Assembly (NCBI GenBank): GCA_958403385.1 | Contig: CATXXC010000020.1 | Span: forward strand, 1 to 44,620 | Reading direction: 5' to 3' | DNA length: 44,620 nucleotides | Origin: an uncultured Collinsella sp. | GTDB taxonomy: Bacteria > Actinomycetota > Coriobacteriia > Coriobacteriales > Coriobacteriaceae | Part shown: one piece after another, positions 26,727 through 35,542 of the stretch | How the letters are laid out: every line of letters begins with the position of its first letter | Position numbering within the stretch: the stretch's first letter is position 1 | Position numbers and translations under genes: made by a program | The notes under the pieces: model-generated | What the model was told of the DNA's origin: nothing | Databases searched by the model: none | The model's input: only the letters and a program-made list of their open reading frames with translations

Positions 26727-27735
26727 ACTCGTGCACCGTCCTTTCAATGAGGTGGTTCCACGCCTGCTTGAGCGATTTGGGGGCCATGGGCCTCATGCCG
26801 TCCATGGCGTGGGCCATGCAAAATGAGGCGGCGGCTTCAAGGTCGCGCACGTCAACGGTCCAGATCCATCCCGCATCGGTGTGTGTGAGCTCACCTCGCC
26901 CGCGCGTGAGGCCGTTGATCATATCGATCTGCGTCTGAGGGGCGAACGAGAACGTGGCTGCAACGGGCGGTCGGTCGGCGAAATCGAATTCAAAGAACAG
27001 ATAGTCGTTGAGATTGAAGTCCGCAGGGATGGCGTAGGCCTTCGAAGGACGCCATGCGCGAACGATACGGTCGCAGCGGAATGTCCTGATGTCGTCGGTG
27101 ACATTGTCGAGGCCGCAGAAGTACGCCACGCCCTCGCGTTCGAACATGCCGTAGACACAGACGGTACGTTCTTTCTGCTCGCCGCGTCCGTTCTGATATA
27201 AAAATCGCAGCGCGCATCGCTCGGCAAAGGCGCTCCATACCGCATCGACGGTGGGAGAGCGGCGGATCGGTACTTCGTCCACCGTCGTCCTGCCGGTGAG
27301 GTAGGCAATTTTGGAGCGAATATCGGCAAGCGGCGCGGCAAAGGTGGAAGAGCCGGCCGCTAGCGTCTGGTCGATGGCGTTGAGTAGGATATCGGCGTCG
27401 TCTGCGGTGATGAGGCCGCCTGCAGCAAACGTGTGCTCGCGGTCGATTGTCCACGAGCTTTCCTCGGTCTCCTGCGCACCGGCGGGGCGAACCTCCTTGA
27501 TTAAGATGCCACGCTCGAGCAGTTTGTCACGATCGCGCCGAAACTTGCGCTTATCCGAGTCGATATTGCCCGAGCCATATCCCAGGTCAGAATCCAAGAC
27601 GATCTGCTCGGTCGTCAGCGGTTCGGGGGAGCTGTTGAGCACAAAGAAAAGATTGAGGATGCGCTGAGCCGTTTTATCGAAACCGGGCTCCGAATTCCCC
27701 TTTTTAATTGTCGCGGTCGCGTCGCTTGCCGTCAT
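26713..27735 (-). CDS. WYL-domain transcriptional regulator (PafB-like)
   Basis: This 340-residue protein has an N-terminal winged helix-turn-helix (about 20-85) and a central-to-C-terminal WYL domain (REGVAYFCGLDNVTDDIRTFRCDRI). It is the first gene of a leftward pair with the preceding WYL gene, and the two overlap by 14 bases. The ATG at 27735 follows GCGAGGAC. By analogy with PafBC it may respond to DNA damage or single-stranded DNA, but no Pup-proteasome genes are visible here, so the role is inferred from domain pairing only. Confidence 0.85.
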   Translation of the reverse strand: MTASDATATIKKGNSEPGFDKTAQRILNLFFVLNSSPEPLTTEQIVLDSDLGYGSGNIDSDKRKFRRDRDKLLERGILIKEVRPAGAQETEESSWTIDREHTFAAGGLITADDADILLNAIDQTLAAGSSTFAAPLADIRSKIAYLTGRTTVDEVPIRRSPTVDAVWSAFAERCALRFLYQNGRGEQKERTVCVYGMFEREGVAYFCGLDNVTDDIRTFRCDRIVRAWRPSKAYAIPADFNLNDYLFFEFDFADRPPVAATFSFAPQTQIDMINGLTRGRGELTHTDAGWIWTVDVRDLEAAASFCMAHAMDGMRPMAPKSLKQAWNHLIERTVHEYARA

Positions 27736-27933
27736 AGAGTCCTCGCATGAGAAGGTGGTTTGCTGCCATGATTTTAGTCCGATATGGAGATTAGGCTATA
27801 TCCTTGTCCGCTCGAGGCGTTAAGATGGCCCGAATTCGGTCGTTTGCGCTCGCTCGGGGTATACTTTCGACTATATACGGTTCTAATGTGCATGCATTGG
27901 GCCTATTTGTCGGATTATGGATGTGGAGCGCAC

Positions 27934-30900
27934 ATGGCGAACACCCAGAACTATATTAACCACCTGCTGCAGAACACCGGCATTACGCCGGCATGCAGCG
28001 AAGAAGAGCGCTTGGCTGCCGAGGATATCGCTCAGATCTTCCGCAACCACGGCTTTGACCCCGAGGTTCAGGAGTTCAATGCCCCGGCGCCCAGTAGATT
28101 GGCATTTGCCGTTACCGGTATTCTTGCGTTTGCCGGCGCCCTGCTGATGGGCATCGGCGGCGGTATCGGCTTGGTCGGCACCTTGCTGGCCATTGTCGGC
28201 GCCGTTCTTTACGTGCTCGAGCGCACGGGCCACCCCGTGGTTTCGCGCCTGGGCAAGACGGGCGTGAGCCAAAATGTCATCGCCTACCACAAGGCCTCGG
28301 GCCCGCTCGCGTCTCCGCGCAACCGCCCGGTGGTCGTTGTCGCACACTACGACTCTCCCCGTGCTGAGCTGCTCGCCCGCGAGCCCTATGCTTCGTATCG
28401 TGCGCTCATCGCCAAGCTGTTGCCCGTTGCCACGATTGCCCCTGCTGCCGTTGCCATCCTGCGTATCCTGCCGCTCCCCGGCGCGCTCAAGGTTCTGCTG
28501 TGGATTGTCGCGATCCTCGCTTCCCTCGTTGCACTTGCCAACGCGGCAAACATCATCTCTAACCGCCACGTTCTTCCCTATACGTCCGGCGCGGTGTGCA
28601 ACAAGTCTTCTGTCGCCGCTATGCTCGGCGTTATGGACAACGTTGCTCCCTTCCAGGGCGAGAACGAGTTTCCCGACGATGTTCCGTTCGATACCTATTT
28701 TGGGGAGCAGAAACGTCGTGCCGAGGAAATGGCGCGCGCGGCGGCGGAGTATGCCGCGGCCCAGCAGCAAAACGACTACGGCAACACCATCGAGTACGAA
28801 GAGCCTACCTACGCCGAGGACGAGTTCGGTCAGCCGATTGCTCCCGACGCTCAAACCGAGCCCGAACAGGGCGAGGCTTTTGACGAGCAGATTGAGGGCT
28901 TTGAGGGTGCGTCTGCCGACGAGACGCTGATTGGCGCCATCGTGCCCGAGGATCAGAATCAGGCTGTCCAGGCCGAAGAGTTCAATGACGAGGTTCCCGC
29001 TGCTGAGCCGGCGGAGGAGCCTGCCGCGGCCGAGCCCGAGCCCAAGCTCTATCGCAACGCCGCCGGCAACATTCGCTTTGGTTCGGATGCCATCCGTGCA
29101 CTCGGAATGCTTCCCGAGTCCTGCACGCTCGATTACGAGGAGGGCGAGGAGCCGACGTTTGAGCCCGAGCCTGCGCCCGTTGTCACTGCGGATGATGAGT
29201 CTGCCGCGGTTACCGCTGCCGTTGCCGAGCCCGAGGCGGTGTCCGCGATCGATCCCGCGGCAGGACTGGACATTTTGGCTCCCGCCGCGCCGGCGCAAGA
29301 CGTTGCGGACGAGTCTGACGACGATTACGTTGAACAGCCGAGGCGCGTGTCTTACGAGAGCGATACTGATTTCTCTGCCGAGATTCCCGCGGCAACGCCC
29401 CATGCCGATATTGCATCCGCGTTCTCTTCGATTGGCGCCAGCGCTTCCAGCTTCTTTAAGGGTGCGCTTGCAAAGGGCAGGAAATTTGTCGACGATTTCG
29501 AGGAGAAGCGCGCTGCCGCACGCGAGGCTGCCGAGCAGGAGGCTATCGCTCAGCAGCAGGCAGCCGAGGCGGCACGTGAGCGCGCGGCGCAAGAGTTCGA
29601 GCAGAACGAGGCTATGCAGTCCGGGCCCGTCGACGCTGCCGAAGCTACGACGTCCTTTGAGTCCCAGCAACCGACGTCAGCGGATGTTGTTGAGGCAACA
29701 ACGTCTTTCGAGGCTCAGCAGCACGTCGATAGCACCATGTCGTTTGATGCCGCGCAGTTCGATTCCACGATAACGTTTGAAAAGCAAGGCACCGCAATTG
29801 CCGAGCCCCTTCCTGTTTCCGATGAGCAGGGCGACGCGGCAGACGATGACGAGCCCATTGATGCTGCCGAAATCCAAGATGCCGCCGAGGACGAGTCCGT
29901 CGAGGCCAACTCTGACGAAGAGCAATACGCGGCAGCCGATCAAGGTGATTCGACCGAGGTCGAGCAGGAGGAAGTGCCTGCGGTTTCCGAGACTCCCGAG
30001 ACGGATGAGTCGAGGCCTTACTCCACGCAGATTTTCACCATGCCGACCCCGAGTGGTTCCGGTGCCACGGTTGCCAATGTCGCTCCCACCCAGGACGAAA
30101 CGGTCGATTCCCTTATGGCCCAGATTTCCTCCCAGGCATCGCCGCGTCCGCAGATGAATGTTCCCGATCCGGCGTCGGCACCGTCGCCTGCACCTTCCTC
30201 GTCTCCGCTGGCTTCGGTCCCCGATCCGTCGCTGCCGTCTATGAAGCAGGCAAACGTTGCGTCTCGCACGTCGCTGTTCGACCTTCCCGATCCCTCTGCC
30301 CAGGTCAACGACCCCTTTGCTACTGCCCAGGGTCCCGAACCCACATCGGCACCCGTTGCGCCTTCTATGCCCGTTGCGTCGGGCGCGCAGCCGATCGAGA
30401 CCATTTCGGCTCCCGCCCCGGCGGCACCCAAGTCTCGCAAACGCGGCCTGGGTGGCCTGTTCGGTCGTAAAAGGAAAAACGAGCAGGACAGCATGAGTGA
30501 TTGGCTGGGCGTCGAAGACGATTACGATGCCAAGAAGTCCGGTCGCGGTATCGGTTCGTGGGATAACTTCGAGGACGATAACGATGGCTGGAAGGGCGGC
30601 GCTACGTCTTCCGATGGCGCTTCTTCCGAAGATATGCTCTCGGCTGTCGCCTCTATGGGCGATGATGAGCTGCTCGGTCACGATATCTGGTTTGTGGCAA
30701 CGGGCGCCTCGGATTGTGATGGCGCCGGCATGAAGGCCTTCTTGGCTTCGCATCGCGATAAACTCCGCGGCGTATTCTTCATCAATCTTGAATCCGTCGG
30801 CGCCGGTAGGCTTTCGGTGGTGACGGTCGAGGGCGAACAGCAGCTGCTCAAGGGCGATCGCCGCATCATGAACCTGGTCAGCAAGGTGTGCAAGTCGTTC

Positions 30901-31110
30901 CATGTCGATTGTGGCGCGCTCGAGATGCCCTATGCCAAGACCGATGCCTATGCCGCGCTCGAGGCGAGCCGCCGAGCCCTCACCATCGCCGGCGTGGACG
31001 GCACGCGTCTGGCTTGCGCTCGTACCGAGGACGACCTGCCCCACAATGTCAACCCGACGAACATTGCCACGGTATCCGAGGTCGTGACCGAGGTTATCCG
31101 CCGTTCGTAG
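27934..31110 (+). CDS. Large M28-peptidase-like membrane protein with acidic insert
   Basis: This 1058-residue protein begins at ATG 27934 (GTGGAG upstream). An N-terminal lobe has hydrophobic segments at about 50-90, an M28-like VVVVAHYDS with His138 and Asp140, and further membrane helices at about 155-205. N223 in NKSSVAAML replaces the usual bridging Asp. Residues ~245-900 are an acidic, Ala/Glu/Pro-rich insert with four imperfect repeats of the TTSFEAQQ type (29647-29784). The C-terminal lobe (about 905-1058) has INLESVG (Glu953). A TDAYAAL motif stands where SDH is typical. The catalytic Glu-Glu pair is not seen (SDCDGAG instead), so peptidase activity is doubtful. The role is unknown. 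Confidence 0.8.
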   Translation: MANTQNYINHLLQNTGITPACSEEERLAAEDIAQIFRNHGFDPEVQEFNAPAPSRLAFAVTGILAFAGALLMGIGGGIGLVGTLLAIVGAVLYVLERTGHPVVSRLGKTGVSQNVIAYHKASGPLASPRNRPVVVVAHYDSPRAELLAREPYASYRALIAKLLPVATIAPAAVAILRILPLPGALKVLLWIVAILASLVALANAANIISNRHVLPYTSGAVCNKSSVAAMLGVMDNVAPFQGENEFPDDVPFDTYFGEQKRRAEEMARAAAEYAAAQQQNDYGNTIEYEEPTYAEDEFGQPIAPDAQTEPEQGEAFDEQIEGFEGASADETLIGAIVPEDQNQAVQAEEFNDEVPAAEPAEEPAAAEPEPKLYRNAAGNIRFGSDAIRALGMLPESCTLDYEEGEEPTFEPEPAPVVTADDESAAVTAAVAEPEAVSAIDPAAGLDILAPAAPAQDVADESDDDYVEQPRRVSYESDTDFSAEIPAATPHADIASAFSSIGASASSFFKGALAKGRKFVDDFEEKRAAAREAAEQEAIAQQQAAEAARERAAQEFEQNEAMQSGPVDAAEATTSFESQQPTSADVVEATTSFEAQQHVDSTMSFDAAQFDSTITFEKQGTAIAEPLPVSDEQGDAADDDEPIDAAEIQDAAEDESVEANSDEEQYAAADQGDSTEVEQEEVPAVSETPETDESRPYSTQIFTMPTPSGSGATVANVAPTQDETVDSLMAQISSQASPRPQMNVPDPASAPSPAPSSSPLASVPDPSLPSMKQANVASRTSLFDLPDPSAQVNDPFATAQGPEPTSAPVAPSMPVASGAQPIETISAPAPAAPKSRKRGLGGLFGRKRKNEQDSMSDWLGVEDDYDAKKSGRGIGSWDNFEDDNDGWKGGATSSDGASSEDMLSAVASMGDDELLGHDIWFVATGASDCDGAGMKAFLASHRDKLRGVFFINLESVGAGRLSVVTVEGEQQLLKGDRRIMNLVSKVCKSFHVDCGALEMPYAKTDAYAALEASRRALTIAGVDGTRLACARTEDDLPHNVNPTNIATVSEVVTEVIRRS

Positions 31111-31131
31111 ACGGAGCTCTAAGGAGTCAAC

Positions 31132-31350
31132 GTGTTTTCGTATATTAAGCGCCATTGGCCTGTCTACGTGATTTTGACCTTGATTGCCATTGCGTTAGGA
31201 TTTGGGGCTGCCTACATCGTGGGTGCAAAGGGCTCGACCCCCGCCTCCGCAATCAGCGAAGAGGTGGAGCAAGAACAGAGTACGGGTGCCGATGGGATTC
31301 CTGAGTCCGAGCAGGCAATCGTTGATGGTGGATCTTCGTCTGCAGAGTAG
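31132..31350 (+). CDS. Small single-helix membrane protein
   Basis: This 72-residue protein has a short basic N-terminus, one membrane helix (about 9-30, PVYVILTLIAIALGFGAAYIV) and an acidic, Ser/Glu-rich outer tail. The GTG at 31132 follows AAGGAG. It lies 21 bases after the M28-like gene and before a shared terminator, so the two probably form an operon. It is not recognised; a role with the M28-like protein is possible. Confidence 0.75.
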   Translation: MFSYIKRHWPVYVILTLIAIALGFGAAYIVGAKGSTPASAISEEVEQEQSTGADGIPESEQAIVDGGSSSAE

Positions 31351-31371
31351 ATACGGCGATTTACATGATTG

Positions 31372-31409
31372 AAAGCGGGCGAGCCAGGGGACTGGCTCGC
31401 CCGCTTTTT
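31372..31409. terminator. Shared terminator between convergent genes
   Basis: A perfect 15-bp stem (31372-31386 with 31393-31407) with a 6-base loop and a TTTTT tail on the plus strand ends the M28-like operon. It may also serve the leftward adhesin gene that ends at 31417. Confidence 0.9.
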
Positions 31410-31416
31410 CATCGCG

Positions 31417-34400
31417 CTAGCGCTTCTTTGGGGTCGACCTAAGGCGAGCGAACCATAGGGCTGCGGCACCCGAGGTCAGGAGCGCGGTGATGCAAGCGGC
31501 GATGGGAACTGATCCTGTTGCCGGTAGGTCCTGCAGTAGGGTACAGCGTTGAATGACACGGTCCTCGTCATGTGACTCAAGTTTATCGCCGCCGCCGTTG
31601 CGGCAAAGATCGACGCGTGCGCTGTTGGTGAGTGCGGTTTGGGGCGTATAAGCCGACGTCGCCTGCATGTGCACGATTGCGCCCCGAGCGTCTGTGCCAA
31701 GGATTGCTTTGGCATCGTCAAGGTCGTCGTGCTCATCTTTGAGATCATCGCGGGTCCAAGAATCCGCATCGCTTCGAGTCGTAAAGCCGGCGGCTACCGC
31801 ACCGTATTCAATTCGAATGCCCGTTACGACGGTATTGGGTGTAAGGTCGAGCTCTTCCGCCTCGAGTGTGGTGGATTCCGTGGTCGAGATATTCGCCTTC
31901 CAGAGGCGCCAGCCGTCGTAATCGACGAGGCGACAGTCCTCACCAAGGCTCTCTTTTACTTCGTCGGACTCAAGCCAAGGATTTTCGTGTCCATCGTCAA
32001 GTGTCGCGTTCGCCGGTTCATCGACGTCTGTCGAGTCCAACGGCGTCGTGCGATACCACACGTTGCACAGACCGTTGAGGTCGCCGATGGCGACGGGGGT
32101 TTCGATTGAGACGAATCTCGCCGTATCGTCCTCGGCACACTCAAGATCATCGGTAATTGTGAACTCATCAACCCAGGTAGTTGAATCGTTTCGAGCGTCG
32201 ATGGTATAGGAGAAAAGCCCATCCGTATTGGTTTGCATCGCGGCACGGTTTTTACCATCGCCGTTAGCCAACAGGCCCTTTTCGATAGGTTGGACAAGTT
32301 CCTGACGCTTGTCGACCTGCCCCTTGATCTCGATGGGCGCATCCTTCATCGCGACGGATTGGACTTCTCCCGTATCCTTTATTTCAAACGTTATCTCCTC
32401 GGCAAGGTCATAGGTCCGCGGAGACATCATTTCGCGCAACGAGTAGGTGCCGGGTGCAAGATGTTCGACGCGGTGTGGCTTGTCGGATGAGGTCCAGGAG
32501 TCTATTTCGGTTTTATCGGGACCATATAAGGCGAGCTGTGCGCCTTCCACTTCCTGCTCACCGCTTGCATCGACCTTGGAGATATCAACCTTGGTGTAAT
32601 CGTCGGATACGTTAAGCCGTGCTTCTACAACGGGTGTTTTCTGGTCGGCATAAGTAAGGTCGACAATATGGGTTGTCTGATCGAGCAAGAAGCCTGCCGG
32701 CGCTTGAGTCTCGACAACCTCGTAGCGTGCGGTGCCAGATCCCAGTGGGAGGTTGCCCGCGCGTGCTTCTCCAGTTTCATCCGTCGTGACGGTCGCGACA
32801 GTCTCACCGTCGAGCGCGGCAATGCTACCGTCGGGGCGCACGATATCACCCGAGGCACGGATCTCAAAGACGGCGCCCGCGAGGCTGCTGCCGTCTATGG
32901 CATCGGTTTTAACGATCCTGATGTTTCCGGTCGCGGCGTGGTCATAATACGAGGCGATTGCAACGGGCGTTAGGTTCATGTCGGCGGGTATGTTTACCTC
33001 GATCTCTTCGCCGACAAGATAGGGCTCTTTGGCCGAGGTTTCGCGTACATAATAGGTGCCCGGCACGAGCGATTCGGGCAGTGTGACGGTCCCGGTCGCG
33101 TCAGTCGTAAAGGTGTCCATTACGTTATGTGCTGGATACCAGCAAGTTTGTGAGACAGGTTCGTGATTGCTGTCGAGGAGTTGGAAGGTGAATCCGGCTA
33201 GGGGAACAGAAGCGCCTGTTTGGGCATCGCGTTTTACAATCTGGAGATGCGTCGACAGAGCGTGGTTGTCCACGATATATTGAAGCTCGGCGCCGTCGGA
33301 AATCTGATTGGCCCCGACGGTCCATTCCCCTGCACGTTTAAAACCCTCGGGGACGGTTTCCGGAACCTCGCGAACCGTGTAGCCGGCACGGTCGTATGGG
33401 ACGGCTCCGTGGACACCGGCGGGTCGCTTGCCTGCGCCGAACCATGCTTCGGGCTGATCTTTGGTGGAGGCAAAGCCATAGATGTTTGTGATCAGTGTGC
33501 CAACAACCTGCTGAGAGCTGTTGCTGACAACCTCAAAGACAACACCACCCGCCGGCTGCTCCAGGCCGGATTGGTCGCTATTGCCGTAATCCTTGAATTT
33601 GGAAATCTCAAGGTTAAACGCAATGGGGATATCGGAAACGCGAGACTCGATCTCGACCACGCCTGAATCGCCGAGCTGGTCGGCTCCAACGGTATAGGTC
33701 CAGCTGTCGTTGGATGGCAGGTAGCCCTCGGGGGCTTTTGATTCGTAGATGGTAAAGGTTCCTAAGGGGACATCGGCGAGGGCGGCCCGACCGCTTTCGT
33801 CGGTCGTGAGGATTTGTGCCCATCCAGGGGTTGATTGCGACACACACGTGAACTCTGCTCCTGCGAGTGAAGATCCCACCTGGGGGCCGGCATTCGTCGC
33901 GGCATCGAGTTTTACGATACGCAGGTTGATGGTGCCGGGCTGTTCATCAATGGCGACCCGCCCGCCGTCATTCCCCGTGGTAAAGGCAATACGATCGTGG
34001 CGGGGGACATAGCCGGCCGGCGCCTTCGTTTCAACTAGGTAGTATGCCGTGTTGGGCAGAAGTGTTGCTTGCGCTCGACCGTTGCTGTCCATCTTGATGG
34101 TGCCGACACGCGCGCCGCTGGCGCTCTCAAAAATATCGAATGTTGCCCCGGTAAACTGATAGGTATTGTTTCCGCTGGTAATAACGGTGTTAGCAGACTG
34201 CTTTTGGAAGGAAACAGAGACCGCCGGCAGTACATAGAGCATGTCTTGACGTTTGCTGCCGCCCGATACGGCCCCTAGATAGCGTCGCGCGCGGTGCGGA
34301 GCGGCTTTGATGCTTCCTGATTTTGCGCTGTCGTGGAGCCACCGCGCAGCCGCCACGACTTCATTGTCGGCGGTAAAGTGTCCGCTCTTGGTTTTACCCT

Positions 34401-34848
34401 GAGCGGTCGTGTAGGAGTAGGTGCCGTCGACATGGGTAGTGCCGTTGAGCATCCATACGGCAAGCTGGGTGGCGGCGCGGGCGCGATCGGGTGAAAGATG
34501 GTAACCGCCAAACGACGTGGCGGTAGGATATCCGTGACAAACGATTGCCGCGAACTCGTCGTCGAGCCACACCCAGCCTTGATCAAAGTTGAGCCATGGG
34601 CCGCCCGGCTTGGTGGGGCCGGGGCGCTCCTGGTTCATGCAGTAGGCAATCGAGGCGTCTTGAGCTTCATACTTGCCGATGAAGAAGGGCCCACAATCAT
34701 CGCTAATAGTGCGGAAGCCGAGCTGGTCGTAGCCATCGACGGCAAATGCGGCTCCCGGTGCCAGGCAGCCGAAAAGCAGGAAGAGGAGCAGGAGCAGCGG
34801 ACCTGTTGCAATTGCGCTGTGGACAGAGTGCGTGGGTGCGTTGGACAT
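31417..34848 (-). CDS. LPXTG-anchored thioester adhesin with SpaA/Cna-B repeats
   Basis: This 1143-residue surface protein has a signal peptide (1-36, cleaved near AFA), then a thioester domain: Cys70 in AYCMNQ and Gln128 in AATQLAVW form the TQXA-type pair expected to make a covalent link to host targets. At least six SpaA/Cna-B-like beta modules follow (each with a KxD/KFK start and an E-x-x-AP-x-GY-type end), then a C-terminal adhesin-like module. LPATG at 1108-1112, a hydrophobic helix and a basic tail form the sortase signal. No sortase is in the window. AAGGAG precedes the ATG. It is leftward on the arm and looks accessory. Confidence 0.93.
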   Translation of the reverse strand: MSNAPTHSVHSAIATGPLLLLLFLLFGCLAPGAAFAVDGYDQLGFRTISDDCGPFFIGKYEAQDASIAYCMNQERPGPTKPGGPWLNFDQGWVWLDDEFAAIVCHGYPTATSFGGYHLSPDRARAATQLAVWMLNGTTHVDGTYSYTTAQGKTKSGHFTADNEVVAAARWLHDSAKSGSIKAAPHRARRYLGAVSGGSKRQDMLYVLPAVSVSFQKQSANTVITSGNNTYQFTGATFDIFESASGARVGTIKMDSNGRAQATLLPNTAYYLVETKAPAGYVPRHDRIAFTTGNDGGRVAIDEQPGTINLRIVKLDAATNAGPQVGSSLAGAEFTCVSQSTPGWAQILTTDESGRAALADVPLGTFTIYESKAPEGYLPSNDSWTYTVGADQLGDSGVVEIESRVSDIPIAFNLEISKFKDYGNSDQSGLEQPAGGVVFEVVSNSSQQVVGTLITNIYGFASTKDQPEAWFGAGKRPAGVHGAVPYDRAGYTVREVPETVPEGFKRAGEWTVGANQISDGAELQYIVDNHALSTHLQIVKRDAQTGASVPLAGFTFQLLDSNHEPVSQTCWYPAHNVMDTFTTDATGTVTLPESLVPGTYYVRETSAKEPYLVGEEIEVNIPADMNLTPVAIASYYDHAATGNIRIVKTDAIDGSSLAGAVFEIRASGDIVRPDGSIAALDGETVATVTTDETGEARAGNLPLGSGTARYEVVETQAPAGFLLDQTTHIVDLTYADQKTPVVEARLNVSDDYTKVDISKVDASGEQEVEGAQLALYGPDKTEIDSWTSSDKPHRVEHLAPGTYSLREMMSPRTYDLAEEITFEIKDTGEVQSVAMKDAPIEIKGQVDKRQELVQPIEKGLLANGDGKNRAAMQTNTDGLFSYTIDARNDSTTWVDEFTITDDLECAEDDTARFVSIETPVAIGDLNGLCNVWYRTTPLDSTDVDEPANATLDDGHENPWLESDEVKESLGEDCRLVDYDGWRLWKANISTTESTTLEAEELDLTPNTVVTGIRIEYGAVAAGFTTRSDADSWTRDDLKDEHDDLDDAKAILGTDARGAIVHMQATSAYTPQTALTNSARVDLCRNGGGDKLESHDEDRVIQRCTLLQDLPATGSVPIAACITALLTSGAAALWFARLRSTPKKR

Positions 34849-34938
34849 GGCTGCTCCTTATCCCTCGTGCGCCGCACGGGGAGGCTGCGACGCGTAGGAT
34901 GAGGCTACCCCCGAGGTTCATGCGGGTAAGTACCGGAG

Positions 34939-34970
34939 CCTGACCAAAAGCTTGCCCAATTCCTGACAAA
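34939..34970. promoter_or_regulatory. Pair of CCTGAC direct repeats upstream of the adhesin
   Basis: CCTGACCAAA (34939-34948) and CCTGACAAA (34962-34970) start 23 bases apart, about two helical turns, in the 297-base gap between the divergent adhesin and tRNA-Gly units. They may be an operator; the rest of the gap shows no gene. Confidence 0.25.
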
Positions 34971-35102
34971 TTGAGCTCAAATACAACAATCAAGCAAAAG
35001 TGCAGGTAGAAGATAGGGAGAACAGGAGGTTAAAGGTCCTCGTCTCCACAATTGACGCGATTTTCAAACGAATCTCCACAGCTAAAACAAGCATCGCCAC
35101 CC

Positions 35103-35132
35103 TTGTATCGAACAAGACAACCGCGTTATACT
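35103..35132 (+). promoter_or_regulatory. Promoter of tRNA-Gly
   Basis: TTGTAT (35103-35108) and TATACT (35127-35132) are 18 bases apart and end 13 bases before the tRNA 5' end. Confidence 0.7.
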
Positions 35133-35145
35133 AGCCAACACACAA

Positions 35146-35220
35146 GCGGGCATCGCCAAGTGGTAAGGCATCAGCTTCCCAAGCTGACACTCGCGGGTTC
35201 GAGTCCCGTTGCCCGCTCCA
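35146..35220 (+). tRNA. tRNA-Gly (CCC anticodon)
   Basis: A full cloverleaf forms: acceptor GCGGGCA/TGCCCGC with discriminator T, anticodon CCC in loop TTCCCAA, T-arm GGGTTCGAGTCCC and encoded CCA (35218-35220). A terminator follows. Two copies of its last 18 bases (35394-35411 exact, 35525-35542 with two changes) lie downstream in the repeat region. Confidence 0.97.
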
Positions 35221-35230
35221 TTCGAATTTC

Positions 35231-35264
35231 AGGCACGGTAACGTTTCGTTACCGTGCCTTTTTC
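35231..35264 (+). terminator. Terminator of tRNA-Gly
   Basis: A perfect 13-bp stem (35231-35243 with 35247-35259), a TTT loop and a T5 run lie 10 bases after the tRNA. Confidence 0.92.
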
Positions 35265-35277
35265 AATAAAGTGCCGG

Positions 35278-35411
35278 GACTCGAACCCGACAGGGTGCGA
35301 GCGTTAAATAAACGCGAAGCGTTTATAGCGAGCAGGCAAGGTCGCCGATAGGCGGCCGCAGCCGGTGCGGATTTGCGAAGCAAATACGCGGACGTCCCGT
35401 TGCCCGCTCCA
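35278..35411. repeat. tRNA-tail repeat unit, tRNA-Gly copy
   Basis: The unit starts with a T-arm-like CTCGAACCCG. It then carries a hairpin ATAAACGC-GAA-GCGTTTAT (35308-35326), a GC-rich hairpin region with GCAAGG and GGCGGCCGC (35335-35360), and a hairpin ATTTGC-GAA-GCAAAT (35371-35385). It ends in an exact copy of the last 18 bases of tRNA-Gly including CCA (35394-35411). The same order of elements follows tRNA-Lys at 44150-44270. No coding sequence is supported in it. Confidence 0.7.
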
Positions 35412-35542
35412 CCGAGCGCGGGAGACATGGGGACGGCTAATTCAACAAAGTCTTCCCCTTCGGCTTCGTGAAGCTGAGGGGCTCGCCTGAAGCCGGTGCG
35501 GATTTGCGAAGCAAATACGCGGACGTTCCGTTGCTCGCTCCA
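35412..35542. repeat. Second tRNA-Gly tail repeat unit
   Basis: Positions 35491-35542 repeat 35360-35411 over 52 bases with two changes, again ending in a tRNA-Gly 3' end (35525-35542). The first part differs and includes a GGCTTCGTGAAGC hairpin. Between tRNA-Gly and purB (35221-35644) nothing else is seen besides these units and the tRNA terminator. Confidence 0.65.

Noticed and set aside
27883..29670. Leftward 595-codon frame within the M28-like gene
   Set aside because: The opposite strand has membrane, M28-like and acidic sequence with a good start site; this frame has Arg/Gly/Leu bias and no family features.
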